From assembly GCA_900554515.1 (NCBI GenBank), contig USHN01000003.1:75007-139006 (forward strand): DNA of 64,000 nt, read 5' to 3'. A program made the position numbers and the translations under genes. This document shows positions 50,395 to 60,149 of this stretch, in pieces (position 1 is the first letter of the stretch; each line of letters starts with the position of its first letter). The stretch comes from an uncultured Acidaminococcus sp. GTDB lineage: Bacteria > Bacillota > Negativicutes > Acidaminococcales > Acidaminococcaceae. Under the pieces are notes generated by a model that saw only the letters and a list, made by a program, of their open reading frames with translations, did no database searches and was not told where the DNA came from.

Positions 50395-51498
50395 TTACCT
50401 TAACCGTCTCCACAACCAGAAACAATGCATTTTAATAAAATAAATGATATGCCCAAGTAGAAGGACACCTATATTGATTTGATTTACTAGTAAGAAATTC
50501 ATAATTTTAAAAGTGAGTGACGTAGCAAGATGATAGCTTTTGATTTTCTTCCAATTGCTGTCTTTATTCACATTTTCTATAAAAGCCATCTGCTCTCGCA
50601 ACGACTGGTTGCTTTGGGGATAGCACATCATCTGGATTGTCAAAAACACAAATTGTAAAAACTGGGTACTTAATAAGACCGTTGCTTCCTTTAGTAGTCC
50701 TACCTTTTTTAGTTGTTCAAATCTAAAATCCCAAATTGCTTTATGTACTTCAAAAAACCTTGGTTGAAATTTACTTCGCAGGCTTCCTGATTGTTTTCTT
50801 CTGTAATGTAATAACGATTGTGAGATTATGCTAACAGAAGATAAATCTCCCCACAGTCTTCCCATAAATTCTTTGTCTTCACTTAACGGAATTTCCTTAA
50901 ACCACAGATTTTCTTTTCGGATATAAGCTGTACGAACTGCTTTGTTGGAAGACCAGGAATACATATCATTACTTTGCTCCTGCAGTATAATAGATTCTTG
51001 CAAAATGATTCTGTTATTTCCAAAAGCTTCTGCTTTTTTCGGAATATGTGACTCTGAAGATAAATGTTTATTTTTCGCTGAATACCACTCATCTGTATAG
51101 CCAAAAAAGACCATATCTGGATGGCTTTTTCCAACGATTCCTGCAACTGATTCTAACAAGTTGGCATCCCACCAATCATCAGAATCAAGAAAAAGAACAT
51201 ATTCCCCTTTCATAACTCTCATTCCTACGTTTCTCGCATTAGATAGGCCGCCATTTTTCTGGAGTGAGATTATATGAATCCGCTTATCTCCTTCTGCATA
51301 TTTTTGACAAATAGACAGACTGTTATCCTTTGAACAATCATTGACTATGATTAATTCAAAATCACTATACGTTTGAATTAATATACTTTTAATAGCTTGG
51401 GAAACATATCCTTCCACATTATATACAGGCATAATAATGCTGAAAGCAGGATTTCTCTTATCAGCTACTGATAAACTTTCTTTTAAGGAATCTGCCAA
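50395..51498 (-). CDS. GT2-family glycosyltransferase (TTG start)
   Basis: A 367-residue GT-A transferase with FSIIMPVYNVEGYVSQAIKS, ELIIVNDCSKDNS, LSNARNVGM and the DSDDWW catalytic/metal motif near residue 108. A C-terminal hydrophobic helix (about 340-358) may tether it to the membrane. The apparent start is TTG 51498, overlapping the previous gene by 38 bases; no ATG lies before the conserved core. Confidence 0.88.
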   Translation of the reverse strand: MADSLKESLSVADKRNPAFSIIMPVYNVEGYVSQAIKSILIQTYSDFELIIVNDCSKDNSLSICQKYAEGDKRIHIISLQKNGGLSNARNVGMRVMKGEYVLFLDSDDWWDANLLESVAGIVGKSHPDMVFFGYTDEWYSAKNKHLSSESHIPKKAEAFGNNRIILQESIILQEQSNDMYSWSSNKAVRTAYIRKENLWFKEIPLSEDKEFMGRLWGDLSSVSIISQSLLHYRRKQSGSLRSKFQPRFFEVHKAIWDFRFEQLKKVGLLKEATVLLSTQFLQFVFLTIQMMCYPQSNQSLREQMAFIENVNKDSNWKKIKSYHLATSLTFKIMNFLLVNQINIGVLLLGHIIYFIKMHCFWLWRRLR

Positions 51499-52222
51499 CT
51501 TTCTTCACCCAATTCTGTTTTTCGAAGTAATCTACATTACACTCATAATATGGATATTTCTTTGTTTCAAGCCATACATCTAGTAACAGTTCATCAATAA
51601 ACCATCTCTGCTCTGATTTTGGATACTTAGAAAGGTCCACTTTCTTCTCTATTTCAAACATAACATCAAACCACCAGGAACAAAATTCATTAAAGTAATC
51701 CTGCCGCATCACAAACATGTTAAACATGTGTGCCCATGTCCGGTTCATAAAAATATCCCAGCCGTTTTTATACGCAGGATACTTCTCTTGAATCACTTCC
51801 AAAGCTGCATCAAACTGTTCCCTGGGATGGGCATGTAAATAATGTTCCTGGTTTGTTTCAATGCGATACTTTCTTTTATCGGCAACCACAATTGGGTATT
51901 TTGTCAGGATATTTTCCCAATCCTCTTTTGCCAAAATATCCTGTCTTTTCTTTTCAATAGAACGTAAAAAGAATCCTTTATGTGTAAAGTATCTGCGATA
52001 GTGAACCAGGCCTATATAATCAGCTTTTACATTTCTCCAAGCCCAATAAATCCCGGTCAATTCGCAATAGGCCGGGTTTTTATCGGATATATTGTCACCC
52101 GTATCATCCCCTATAAGACCAATAGCTGATTTGCCTTTTTTCCCCACATGAATGGGCAAATATACCGGGTCTTCAGGATGCCAATACGGTTTATGCATGG
52201 CAATCAGAATTTTGATATCCAC
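51461..52222 (-). CDS. DUF4422 family capsular glycosyltransferase
   Basis: A 253-residue protein of the DUF4422 family found in capsule loci: KILIAMHKPYWHP at the start, ISDKNPAYCELTGIYWAWRN, and YIGLVHYRRYF. Members are thought to be glycosyltransferases. It starts on the base after the glf stop codon. Confidence 0.88.
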   Translation of the reverse strand: MDIKILIAMHKPYWHPEDPVYLPIHVGKKGKSAIGLIGDDTGDNISDKNPAYCELTGIYWAWRNVKADYIGLVHYRRYFTHKGFFLRSIEKKRQDILAKEDWENILTKYPIVVADKRKYRIETNQEHYLHAHPREQFDAALEVIQEKYPAYKNGWDIFMNRTWAHMFNMFVMRQDYFNEFCSWWFDVMFEIEKKVDLSKYPKSEQRWFIDELLLDVWLETKKYPYYECNVDYFEKQNWVKKVGRFLKRKFISS

Positions 52223-53326
52223 TTATTGTTCAAGCTCTCTTTCTACTAAACGAAGTGCAGAGGCTACGACTTTATCCATATCATAGTATTTGTACTCTCC
52301 TAAGCGACCGCCGAATATTACCTGCTTCTCAAGCTTTGCTTTATCTGCATACTGTTTATACAATTGCTGATTCTTCGCGTTATTAACAGGGTAGTAGGCT
52401 TCATCGCCACGTTTCCAAGAAGCCGGATACTCCTTGGTAATATAGGTGACTGGCTGCGAGCCAAATTCAAAATGTTTATGTTCAATAATGCGTGTATAGG
52501 GCGTTTCTCGGTCTGTATAATTGACAGCGGCCACGCCTTGATAATTAGAAATATCCAATCGTTCTATATCAAAACGAAGGCCACGATATTCCAAGTCACC
52601 AAAGCAGTAATCAAAATATTCATCAATGGCACCAGTATAAATGACCTTATCTGCTTTATTATTCCAGCATTCACGGTCTTTCAGATAGTCGGTACTTTTC
52701 TCACATGCAGTTCCATCTAGTAAATTGTGGATCAGTACATTATATCCCCCAATGGGGACACCTTGATACCGGTCATTAAAATAGTTGTTGTCATAGGTAT
52801 AGCGAACAGGGAGGCGTTTTATAATAAATGCTGGAAGTTCCGTGCAAGGTCTTCCCCATTGTTTTTCAGTATAACCCTTGATTAGTTTCTCATAAATATC
52901 AGTACCGACTAAGGAAATAGCCTGTTCCTCCAGATTCTGCGGTTCATGGTTAATTACTGCACGCTGCTCTGAAATTTTAGCAGCAGCTTGTTGTGGTGTG
53001 ATTACGCCCCACATTTCATGGAATGTATTCATATTGAAGGGCAAGTTATAAAGCTCTCCCTTATAATTGGCTATAGGAGAATTGACATAATTGTTAAATT
53101 CAGCAAATTGATTTACATATTGCCAAATCTTTTTATCAGGGGTATGGAAAATATGTCCACCATAGTAATGAATATTAATTCCTTCCCGAGTTTCGCAGTA
53201 AATATTCCCCCCGAAATGATTACGGCGTTCAATCACGAGGCACTTTTTTCCTTTTTGTGTTGCCTCATGTGCAAATACCGCTCCAAATAATCCGCTACCT
53301 ACAATCAAATAGTCATATTTCTCCAT
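52223..53326 (-). CDS. glf: UDP-galactopyranose mutase
   Basis: A 367-residue flavoenzyme that converts UDP-galactopyranose to UDP-galactofuranose. FAD-binding YDYLIVGSGLFGAVFAHEA and ERRNHFGGNIYCE are followed by HIFHTPDKKIWQYVN, EKQWGRPCTELPAFIIKRLPVR, and the C-terminal GRLGEYKYYDMDKV. The start at 53326 is the ATG that gives the standard N-terminus. It shows that the glycan contains galactofuranose. Confidence 0.97.
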   Translation of the reverse strand: MEKYDYLIVGSGLFGAVFAHEATQKGKKCLVIERRNHFGGNIYCETREGINIHYYGGHIFHTPDKKIWQYVNQFAEFNNYVNSPIANYKGELYNLPFNMNTFHEMWGVITPQQAAAKISEQRAVINHEPQNLEEQAISLVGTDIYEKLIKGYTEKQWGRPCTELPAFIIKRLPVRYTYDNNYFNDRYQGVPIGGYNVLIHNLLDGTACEKSTDYLKDRECWNNKADKVIYTGAIDEYFDYCFGDLEYRGLRFDIERLDISNYQGVAAVNYTDRETPYTRIIEHKHFEFGSQPVTYITKEYPASWKRGDEAYYPVNNAKNQQLYKQYADKAKLEKQVIFGGRLGEYKYYDMDKVVASALRLVERELEQ

Positions 53327-53406
53327 AACAAAGCCCTCACAAATACAATGCCGCAATCATAAAACGAAGGAATAAAGAGCGAACTAACAAGCTCTTATTA
53401 ATAAAC

Positions 53407-53973
53407 TCACGTCTTTTCAGAACTGAACAGGCGCATCATCATATGAACAAAAATCATATGGAAGTCCTCAGTAATCTGCATATCATTAACAGGTGCATGC
53501 AAATGGTAATCTGCTAATTTTCTCAACTTGCCGCCCTGATATCCAGTCATCCCAACGACTTTGGCTCCAACAGATTTAGCATAGGTAACACCGTTAATGA
53601 TATTCTTTGAATTGCCACTTCCCGAAATGGCCAGGACAAGGTCGTCTTTTGTAACCACATCTTTCAGTTGTATTTCAAAGACTTTGTCATAAGAAATATC
53701 ATTAGCAATTGCCGTGATAATAGGAATATTGTCATTTAGGCAAATGAGCTTAAACTTCTTCCCAGTACATAACGATATCCCTTTATTAAAATCACAGACC
53801 ATATGACTAGCAGTAGCGGCACTTCCTCCATTTCCCATAACAAAAATGGTAGCACCTTGATTCCAGGCACTATGAATAGCCGTCATAGCACAATTTATTT
53901 CTTCCAAATCAAGCTTTTTGAAAGTCTCTATATCCTTATCTAAATATTCGCCAATAGATTTTTTGTAATCCAT
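53407..53973 (-). CDS. gmhA: Sedoheptulose-7-phosphate isomerase (GmhA-like SIS protein)
   Basis: A 188-residue SIS-domain protein. FVMGNGGSAATASHMVCDFNKG and LAISGSGNSKNIINGV are the phosphate-binding loops of GmhA, which turns sedoheptulose 7-phosphate into D-glycero-D-manno-heptose 7-phosphate. The kinase, phosphatase and nucleotidyltransferase of the same pathway are encoded just upstream. Confidence 0.92.
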   Translation of the reverse strand: MDYKKSIGEYLDKDIETFKKLDLEEINCAMTAIHSAWNQGATIFVMGNGGSAATASHMVCDFNKGISLCTGKKFKLICLNDNIPIITAIANDISYDKVFEIQLKDVVTKDDLVLAISGSGNSKNIINGVTYAKSVGAKVVGMTGYQGGKLRKLADYHLHAPVNDMQITEDFHMIFVHMMMRLFSSEKT

Positions 53974-53988
53974 ACTCCACCCCTTATT

Positions 53989-54963
53989 TTAGTATTTTCT
54001 ATTCTTTTCCCAATTAAGTGCACTGGTCAAGATATCTTCCAATGAGCTTCTTTCTAGCTTCCACCCCAATAGATTTTTAGCTTTCTCATTAGAAGCAACC
54101 AGCACTGCTGGATCGCCGGGACGTCTACCCACAATATCATAGGGAACTTTAAGTCCGCTAATTTTTTCAAAAGCATGAATAAGCTCAAGCACAGTAAAGC
54201 CATGCTGACTGCCAAGGTTAAACTGATCGGAGCAATTATGTTTCATAATGTATTGCAAGCCAAGATAGTGAGCTGCCGCCAGGTCTTCCACATGCACATA
54301 ATCACGCACGCAGCTACCATCTCTAGTATCATAATCATCACCAAATACTTTTAGTTTTGGAGTTCCATAAAGCGCAGATTTTATAATAAGCGGAATAAGA
54401 TGTGATTCGGGATTATGTGCTTCTCCAATTAATGCGTCATAGGAACATCCAGATGCATTGAAGTATCGAAAAGAACAGGAATGAATACCATATGCGGTTT
54501 CAAATTCTTTCAGCATATGTTCACCAATCAGCTTTGTTCTGCCGTAGGGATTAATTGGATTTTGCGGGTGTTTTTCATCAATTGGGGTATAAACAGGTTC
54601 ACCAAAAGTAGCTGCCGAAGAAGAAAATACAATATATTTTACGTCCGTTTCTACCATAGCATCCAGCAAATTTAGCATATTGGACACGTTATTATGATAA
54701 TAGCGAGATGGTCTAGCAACAGAATCAGGGACAGAAGCAAACGCAGCGAAATGAATCACTGCATCAATCTGCTCTTTTACCAATATTTCTTTTACTAGAT
54801 TTTTGTCCCCAAAACTTCCTTTAATAAATTTCCCAGCAACCACAGATTCTTCATGCCCGTCACTTAAATCATCAAGGACAACGGTATCCAATCCTTTTTC
54901 ATGGAAATATCTATTGCAATGACTCCCTATATAACCAGCCCCGCCAGTAATTAAAACGTTCAT
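53989..54963 (-). CDS. galE: UDP-glucose 4-epimerase
   Basis: A 324-residue extended SDR: NVLITGGAGYIGSHCNRYF, the SSSAATFGEP Ser/Thr site, NPYGRTKLIGEHM with catalytic Tyr/Lys, and FRYFNASGC. It supplies UDP-galactose for Glf. The ATG at 54963 overlaps the gmhB stop by 4 bases. It is placed within the heptose genes. Confidence 0.95.
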   Translation of the reverse strand: MNVLITGGAGYIGSHCNRYFHEKGLDTVVLDDLSDGHEESVVAGKFIKGSFGDKNLVKEILVKEQIDAVIHFAAFASVPDSVARPSRYYHNNVSNMLNLLDAMVETDVKYIVFSSSAATFGEPVYTPIDEKHPQNPINPYGRTKLIGEHMLKEFETAYGIHSCSFRYFNASGCSYDALIGEAHNPESHLIPLIIKSALYGTPKLKVFGDDYDTRDGSCVRDYVHVEDLAAAHYLGLQYIMKHNCSDQFNLGSQHGFTVLELIHAFEKISGLKVPYDIVGRRPGDPAVLVASNEKAKNLLGWKLERSSLEDILTSALNWEKNRKY

Positions 54964-55484
54964 TTTTGATTCTCCTCCATAATCCATTGAACCGCATCCA
55001 GCAAATTAATACTATCATGATCGGCTTTAAATGATAGTCCATTTATTGAGATTGTAGCTACACCATACTTTTTCCCTGCTAAAATATCTGACTCACTATC
55101 ACCAATCATGTAGGAATGTTTTTTATCCACAACGAATTGTTGTTCAGCTTGTATAAATAGCCCTATTTCAGGTTTTCTACAATGACATTCTCCCTCATTA
55201 TGAGGACAGACAAAGATACCATCAATATATGCGTCAAACTGCATAAGCGTGCTTCTCATAAAGCAATGAATTCCTTCCAATGTTTTCATTGTCATCAAGC
55301 CACGAGCAATTCCGCGTTGATTCGTGACAATCAACACTTTATAATCGGCTTGGTTTAGCAGGTGGATGGCCTTTCCTACTCCTGGCAGTAAATGAAACTC
55401 ATCAACTGATTTAATGTAGTCATGTGGTGAAGCCTTATGGTTAATAACTCCGTCTCTGTCAAGGAATACAACTCTATTCTGCAA
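54960..55484 (-). CDS. gmhB: D-glycero-D-manno-heptose 1,7-bisphosphate 7-phosphatase-like HAD protein
   Basis: A HAD-superfamily phosphatase of about 174 residues. The nucleophile motif is VVFLDRDGVINHKASPHDYI; VLIVTNQRGIARG and the zinc-binding CPHNEGECHCRKPEIGLF are diagnostic for GmhB/histidinol-phosphatase-type enzymes, and MIGDSESDI closes the site. The start is uncertain: TTG 55484 is preceded by GGGTGG and would overlap hddA by 11 bases, while ATG 55505 is also in frame. Confidence 0.9.
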   Translation of the reverse strand: MQNRVVFLDRDGVINHKASPHDYIKSVDEFHLLPGVGKAIHLLNQADYKVLIVTNQRGIARGLMTMKTLEGIHCFMRSTLMQFDAYIDGIFVCPHNEGECHCRKPEIGLFIQAEQQFVVDKKHSYMIGDSESDILAGKKYGVATISINGLSFKADHDSINLLDAVQWIMEENQK

Positions 55485-56454
55485 AGTATACCACCCGACT
55501 ACCATACATTGAGATTTCAAAATCTAGTTCCCGTAATCCCAATACTTCACGGACAGCCGGTTGATATTGCTCATCACAATAAAGAAGAATAAATCCCCCT
55601 CCACCAGCGCCAAGGAGTTTTCCCCCAGAAGCTCCGGCATTAAGTGCTTTCTGGTACAACTCATCTATTTCCGGATTACTAATACCAGAAGTAATGGACT
55701 TTTTCTTAGACCATGCCATGTCCAGCATTTTAGCAAATTCAGCATCAAATCCATTCTCAATGAGATACTTCTTCATCTGATTTGCCTGATCTCTCATAAA
55801 GGTCAAGACTTCCATTTTATTCCGAGTTTCCTTACTTTGACGTGAAAGAATACCATCCGCACTACGGCGAATACCTGTATAAAACATCATCAGTTTCCGA
55901 TTCATATTGCGCAAATCATTGTCAGAAACTAGTATTTTTTCATGTTGGACTTCACCGTTTCGTTCAAAAGTGAAATAGTTTATACCTCCATATGCAGCTG
56001 CATATTGATCCTGCTTACCAATTGGGTGGTGAAGTACATTAATCTCAATCTGGCAAGCATGATCTGCCAGCTCTTCATCCGAGAGACGCTCTCCTATATA
56101 CGTATATAGCGCATTTAAAACACCCACTGTAAAACTGCTGCTGGAACCCAGTCCGGTTCCTGATGGGATATCAGCAATAGAAGTGACTTCTATTTCACCG
56201 TTTATTCCCACCATACGCATACATTCTCGGGCAATGTCGTGTTTTAGCTCGTCTAAATGATTAACAATCTCTGTTTGAGAATAGCTAACCCGAATACTAT
56301 TATCAAAGCGTTTATTCACAGTGATATAAATATATTTATCAATGGAAGCACTGACAACAGCTCCATAGCCATTTTTGTAAAAAGCTGGTAAATCCGTTCC
56401 TCCTCCTGTAAAACTAATTCTTAGTGGTGTCTTTGTAATGATCATTTTTTCCAT
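55474..56454 (-). CDS. hddA: D-glycero-alpha-D-manno-heptose 7-phosphate kinase
   Basis: A 326-residue GHMP kinase. KTPLRISFTGGGTDLPAFY, IPSGTGLGSSSSFTVGVLNAL (the ATP loop) and the C-terminal GASGGKLLGAGGGGFILLY are the three GHMP motifs. It phosphorylates C1 of the heptose 7-phosphate made by GmhA. It overlaps hddC by 13 bases. Confidence 0.93.
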   Translation of the reverse strand: MEKMIITKTPLRISFTGGGTDLPAFYKNGYGAVVSASIDKYIYITVNKRFDNSIRVSYSQTEIVNHLDELKHDIARECMRMVGINGEIEVTSIADIPSGTGLGSSSSFTVGVLNALYTYIGERLSDEELADHACQIEINVLHHPIGKQDQYAAAYGGINYFTFERNGEVQHEKILVSDNDLRNMNRKLMMFYTGIRRSADGILSRQSKETRNKMEVLTFMRDQANQMKKYLIENGFDAEFAKMLDMAWSKKKSITSGISNPEIDELYQKALNAGASGGKLLGAGGGGFILLYCDEQYQPAVREVLGLRELDFEISMYGSRVVYFAE

Positions 56455-57149
56455 TCCTCTTGCGCTTTATTATAGTTGTTCGGAGTACCTATATCCAGGA
56501 TATATTCCTTTATTTCAAGACCAGCCATTTTCCCAACTAATAATGGCAAAACATCTTTACCTATATCAGCTTCCTCTTTATTTTCAGGTATAAAGCTAAA
56601 AATCTGCTGACTGGCTACATATATTCCAGCATTAGCCAAGTTGCTTTTAGGGTATTGAGGTTTTTCAATAAATTCGGTGATAATGTGATCTTCATTCACT
56701 GTCGCAATACCACATCCTGTCGGATTGTTAGTATGAAACAGCCCCATTGTTAAAACGGGTTTTACTCGTGCATGAAAAGCATTGAGCTCTGATAAATCGG
56801 TATTTGTTAAATTATCTGCATAACAAATGAAAAAGCTCTCTTCTCCTTTCACAAAATCTTGATTTTCTCTTAATGTCCCAGCACTACCTAATAGAACAGG
56901 CTCATAAAATTCATGTAACTGTGTATGATGCACAGCATTTTTATTGTAAGAGCAAATGAATTCTCTGACACTGTTCGGAAGATAATGGGTATTGATCAAT
57001 ACATCTGAAACACCATGTTTTTCAAATAAATCCATCCACCAAGCCAGAAGTGGTTTCCCCTGAATGGGTACCATACATTTGGGAATCGTATTCGTTATAG
57101 GTCGTAATCTCGTTCCCAATCCAGCTGCCATTAGAAACGCTTTCATCAA
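56442..57149 (-). CDS. hddC: Heptose-1-phosphate guanylyltransferase (HddC-like nucleotidyltransferase)
   Basis: A 235-residue sugar-phosphate nucleotidyltransferase with AFLMAAGLGTRLRPITNTIPKCMVPI, CYADNLTNTD, EFIEKPQYPKSNLANAGIYV. Next to hddA, gmhB and gmhA it most likely makes GDP-D-glycero-D-manno-heptose. By sequence alone a mannose-1-phosphate guanylyltransferase could not be excluded; context decides. Confidence 0.87.
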   Translation of the reverse strand: MMKAFLMAAGLGTRLRPITNTIPKCMVPIQGKPLLAWWMDLFEKHGVSDVLINTHYLPNSVREFICSYNKNAVHHTQLHEFYEPVLLGSAGTLRENQDFVKGEESFFICYADNLTNTDLSELNAFHARVKPVLTMGLFHTNNPTGCGIATVNEDHIITEFIEKPQYPKSNLANAGIYVASQQIFSFIPENKEEADIGKDVLPLLVGKMAGLEIKEYILDIGTPNNYNKAQEEWKK

Positions 57150-57241
57150 TGAGCTCCTTTATCTATAGTAATCATCCAGCATAGCTATAGTATAGTATAG
57201 TACTATCAGCCTTTATTTTCCCCGAACATTTTTCAATAAAA

Positions 57242-58666
57242 CTAATACGCTCCTTTATGGTGCAACACCACGGAAATCGTCTTCCACAATAGCATAATGT
57301 CTAGCCAAACGGACCAATTGCGTACGTACCAGGAATCCATCAGCACCCGTTCTTCATAGGTGGTATCGGAGCGTCCGTTAACCTGCCACATGCCGGTAAT
57401 ACCGGGAAGCACCATCTGAAAATCACGGATATATTCCCCATAGCGGGGAATTTCTGCGGTTACAATAGGGCGTGGTCCCACTAGGCTCATCTCTCCACGC
57501 AGTACATTTAATAGCTGGGGGAGTTCATCCAAACTGGTACGCCGCAGTATACGCCCCATGCGGGTGACCCGGGGATCGTCTTTTAGTTTGTATTCTGCTT
57601 TCCATTCCTTACGGGCTGCAGGGTTTGCCGCCAGATATTTTTCTAACTGCACGTCCGCATCCACGCACATAGTACGGAATTTTAGACAGGAAAACGATTT
57701 CCCATCTTTGCCGATACGAGTGTGGGTAAAAAATACCGGGCCTTTGGAATCGGCTTTGATAAGAATGGCTAAAAGCAAAAACAGCGGGGATAAACAAATC
57801 CCCCCAATAATGGTGAGCACCATATCAAAAAACCGCTTGATAAAACGGTTATGGGCCCGCGCCAGATTATTGCGCAAGGTCATCACCGTAAGGCGCTCAT
57901 TAAAGAGGGTTTCTACTTCCAATCCATTTACGGGCAGGCCGATCAAATCGGGGACAAAAGAAATATTGCGTACCAGGGGCTGGATTTTGTGCAGCAACTG
58001 GTTCAGGGCTTCTTTGTTAAGTCCCGGCGCAGCAATAATCACATCTTGGACTTTGGTGCGCCGGATTACATCCGCAGCCTGAGAAAAATTACCCAAATAG
58101 GGAAGATCGCCTACGTTTTCTTGCTGCGCTCCTGCATCATCCAGGTATCCCACAAGCTGAAACCGCAATCCCCTGTCCTCCCGGATACCTCGTAGCAAGA
58201 GTCGGGCCGTCTTTCCTGCACCTACAAGAAGCAGGGGAATGCGTCCCACACCGGCCCAATTTAGAACGCCATTGACCAGATTGCGGGATAGAATCATAAA
58301 GAAAAAAGAAAAGCACCAAAAAAAAGCGATAAAAAGACGGGAGGTGCTTTCCGCCACATGACTGACGTACAGCAGTACAACGATAGCCGCAATAGCGTAC
58401 GTGCAGCCATAAAACAGCTTCTCCAGGAATTTCCAGTAGCCTATCCGCTTCTGGTACACGTTCATCTGCCGAAAGAATAAAATAAACAGCAAGGGAAAGG
58501 CAATGAACCCATTCATCCAGGCAATATGCAAATGACTTGTGCTCACGCAGATATTGCGTAATTCGTAAGCCGCAACTTCTGCCAAGAGAATGGTAAGCCA
58601 GTCCGTGATGGTATATAAAGCGGGCAAAAAGTAACTCGCATGATGGTGTAGAGGGGAGTTAATCAT
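57242..58666 (-). CDS. wbaP: Undecaprenyl-phosphate sugar phosphotransferase (WbaP-like)
   Basis: A 474-residue polyisoprenyl-phosphate hexose-1-phosphate transferase that begins repeat-unit synthesis. The N-terminal four or five membrane helices (about 10-135) are followed by a nucleotide-binding-like domain (PLLLVGAGKTARLLLRGIRED) and the catalytic C-terminal domain: RFIKRFFDMVLTIIGGI, FFTHTRIGKDGKSFSCLKFRTM, LRRTSLDELPQLLNVLRGEMSLVGPRP. It is the first gene of the operon. Its GC content is visibly higher than that of the next genes, so it may be native while the following cassette was acquired. Confidence 0.95.
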   Translation of the reverse strand: MINSPLHHHASYFLPALYTITDWLTILLAEVAAYELRNICVSTSHLHIAWMNGFIAFPLLFILFFRQMNVYQKRIGYWKFLEKLFYGCTYAIAAIVVLLYVSHVAESTSRLFIAFFWCFSFFFMILSRNLVNGVLNWAGVGRIPLLLVGAGKTARLLLRGIREDRGLRFQLVGYLDDAGAQQENVGDLPYLGNFSQAADVIRRTKVQDVIIAAPGLNKEALNQLLHKIQPLVRNISFVPDLIGLPVNGLEVETLFNERLTVMTLRNNLARAHNRFIKRFFDMVLTIIGGICLSPLFLLLAILIKADSKGPVFFTHTRIGKDGKSFSCLKFRTMCVDADVQLEKYLAANPAARKEWKAEYKLKDDPRVTRMGRILRRTSLDELPQLLNVLRGEMSLVGPRPIVTAEIPRYGEYIRDFQMVLPGITGMWQVNGRSDTTYEERVLMDSWYVRNWSVWLDIMLLWKTISVVLHHKGAY

Positions 58667-58718
58667 GAAATGCTCCTTATTAAGTATCTGCCAACGCAGG
58701 AAATAATACCCTTGCCTC

Positions 58719-58747
58719 TATTATACACGGATATTTATTTTTTTCAA
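58719..58747 (-). promoter_or_regulatory. Promoter of the polysaccharide operon
   Basis: On the minus strand TTGAAA (58742-58747), a 17-base spacer and a perfect TATAAT (58719-58724), about 50 bases before the wbaP start. Confidence 0.75.
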
Positions 58748-58826
58748 TTTGGGAATCATACTTCATTGAACCATAATTCAATAAAAATGTACTTTATGCT
58801 TCTACCCCAGGCGATAGTAACAATGC

Positions 58827-58860
58827 TACAAAGACTGGTGCCGGAGCACCAGTCTTTGTA
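58827..58860. terminator. Terminator downstream of the M20 peptidase gene
   Basis: A perfect 14-bp stem, ACAAAGACTGGTGC/GCACCAGTCTTTGT with a 4-base loop. It lies about 60 bases after the stop at 58921 and insulates the polysaccharide promoter. Confidence 0.65.
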
Positions 58861-58920
58861 CTTGCACTATTCACTTGTAGATAAAAGGGTAAAATAAAAA
58901 GTACTAATTATACGCAGCTG

Positions 58921-60114
58921 CTATGCTTCCTCTGCTTCTTTTGCCAGACGTTCCTGGAATTCTGCCTTGATTGCAGCCAATTCATCCGGCTTTGCTACTA
59001 ATTCCAGTACGGTATCTGCCAGGATTTTGGCGCCATACACGACGGCTTGATGCGCCGCCTCTGTTTTCCCGGCATCCAAAAATTCCTGGGAATGGGCCGC
59101 CGCACCTGGTGCCACAAAGGCCACACGAATACAGGATCCGGGCACCCGGTGCATTACATTGGCAAAATCCGTGGACCCGGTACGCTGCCGGGGCGGCTGG
59201 CAATTGGGGGCTCCCAGCGCCTTGGCGTGCTTCATCAGTAAGTCGTTTAAATGGAAATTGGGGATTTTGTTATCAATGATTTTTTCCGGTTCATAGGTCA
59301 CGGTGGTCTCCGTCATAAGCGCCGCCCCTTGGAAAATCTTTTCCATACGTGCCATGACAAGCTGCACCCCTTTGATGGTATTGGCCCGAATCATCACATC
59401 CGCACTGGTCAGGCTGGGTACTACATTGGCCGGGCTGCCGCCGGTATCAGTAATGTTGTAGTGAATCTTTACATCATCAGTGACGTGCTCCCGCAGGCAT
59501 TCTATCGCATGGAAGGCCAGACACATAGCGTCCAGGCTGCTGCGTCCTGCTTCTGGTTTCAGCGCCGCATGGGCGGCCTTGCCGTGATAAGTCAAGGTAT
59601 ATTTCGTATTTGCCAGACTTTTGATATCGGTCTGGGTAGCAGGGCCTCCATGCATCATCAGCGCCACATCCAGCTCATGAAAATCGCAGCCATTTTGGAT
59701 CATGATAAATTTGCCGCTGATATTTTCTTCTGCCGGCGTACCATATACGGTTAACGTGAAGGGTTTCTCCCCGGCAGCCTGCTGAATGGCTACCGCAGCG
59801 CCCAAAATAGCCGGGCCTTGCATATGATGGCCGCAGCCGTGCCCCATAGGCAGGGCATCATATTCACATAAAAGTCCGATATTGGGACCGCCCTCACCAT
59901 GCTGATATACGGCACGAAAGGCTGTAGGTAGCGTGGCAATGCCCCGTGTCACAGTAAAGCCATGGGCTTTTAAATAGTCGGTCAGAAGGCCGCTGGCAAA
60001 GGTTTCATGCGGGCCGATTTCCGGATGATCAAAAATTTCATCTGCCATATGAAGCAATGATTCCTTTTGGGCCTCCACGCAGTCATTTGCTAGTTTAATT
60101 TGTTGTTCCAACAT
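58921..60114 (-). CDS. M20-family amidohydrolase/peptidase
   Basis: A 397-residue zinc amidohydrolase of the AbgB/HipO-like branch of M20. Metal and catalytic motifs: GLLCEYDALPMGHGCGHHMQG (His, Cys/His pair), TVYGTPAEENISGK (general-base Glu) and a dimerisation insert around 180-290. The start at 60114 follows AAAGGAG. It is 35 bases downstream of a carrier of the YfcC type, so it probably cleaves an imported N-acyl amino acid or small peptide in the cytoplasm. Confidence 0.9.
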   Translation of the reverse strand: MLEQQIKLANDCVEAQKESLLHMADEIFDHPEIGPHETFASGLLTDYLKAHGFTVTRGIATLPTAFRAVYQHGEGGPNIGLLCEYDALPMGHGCGHHMQGPAILGAAVAIQQAAGEKPFTLTVYGTPAEENISGKFIMIQNGCDFHELDVALMMHGGPATQTDIKSLANTKYTLTYHGKAAHAALKPEAGRSSLDAMCLAFHAIECLREHVTDDVKIHYNITDTGGSPANVVPSLTSADVMIRANTIKGVQLVMARMEKIFQGAALMTETTVTYEPEKIIDNKIPNFHLNDLLMKHAKALGAPNCQPPRQRTGSTDFANVMHRVPGSCIRVAFVAPGAAAHSQEFLDAGKTEAAHQAVVYGAKILADTVLELVAKPDELAAIKAEFQERLAKEAEEA

Positions 60115-60149
60115 TACTCCATACTCCTTTCTCGAAAATGATGTGCTGC

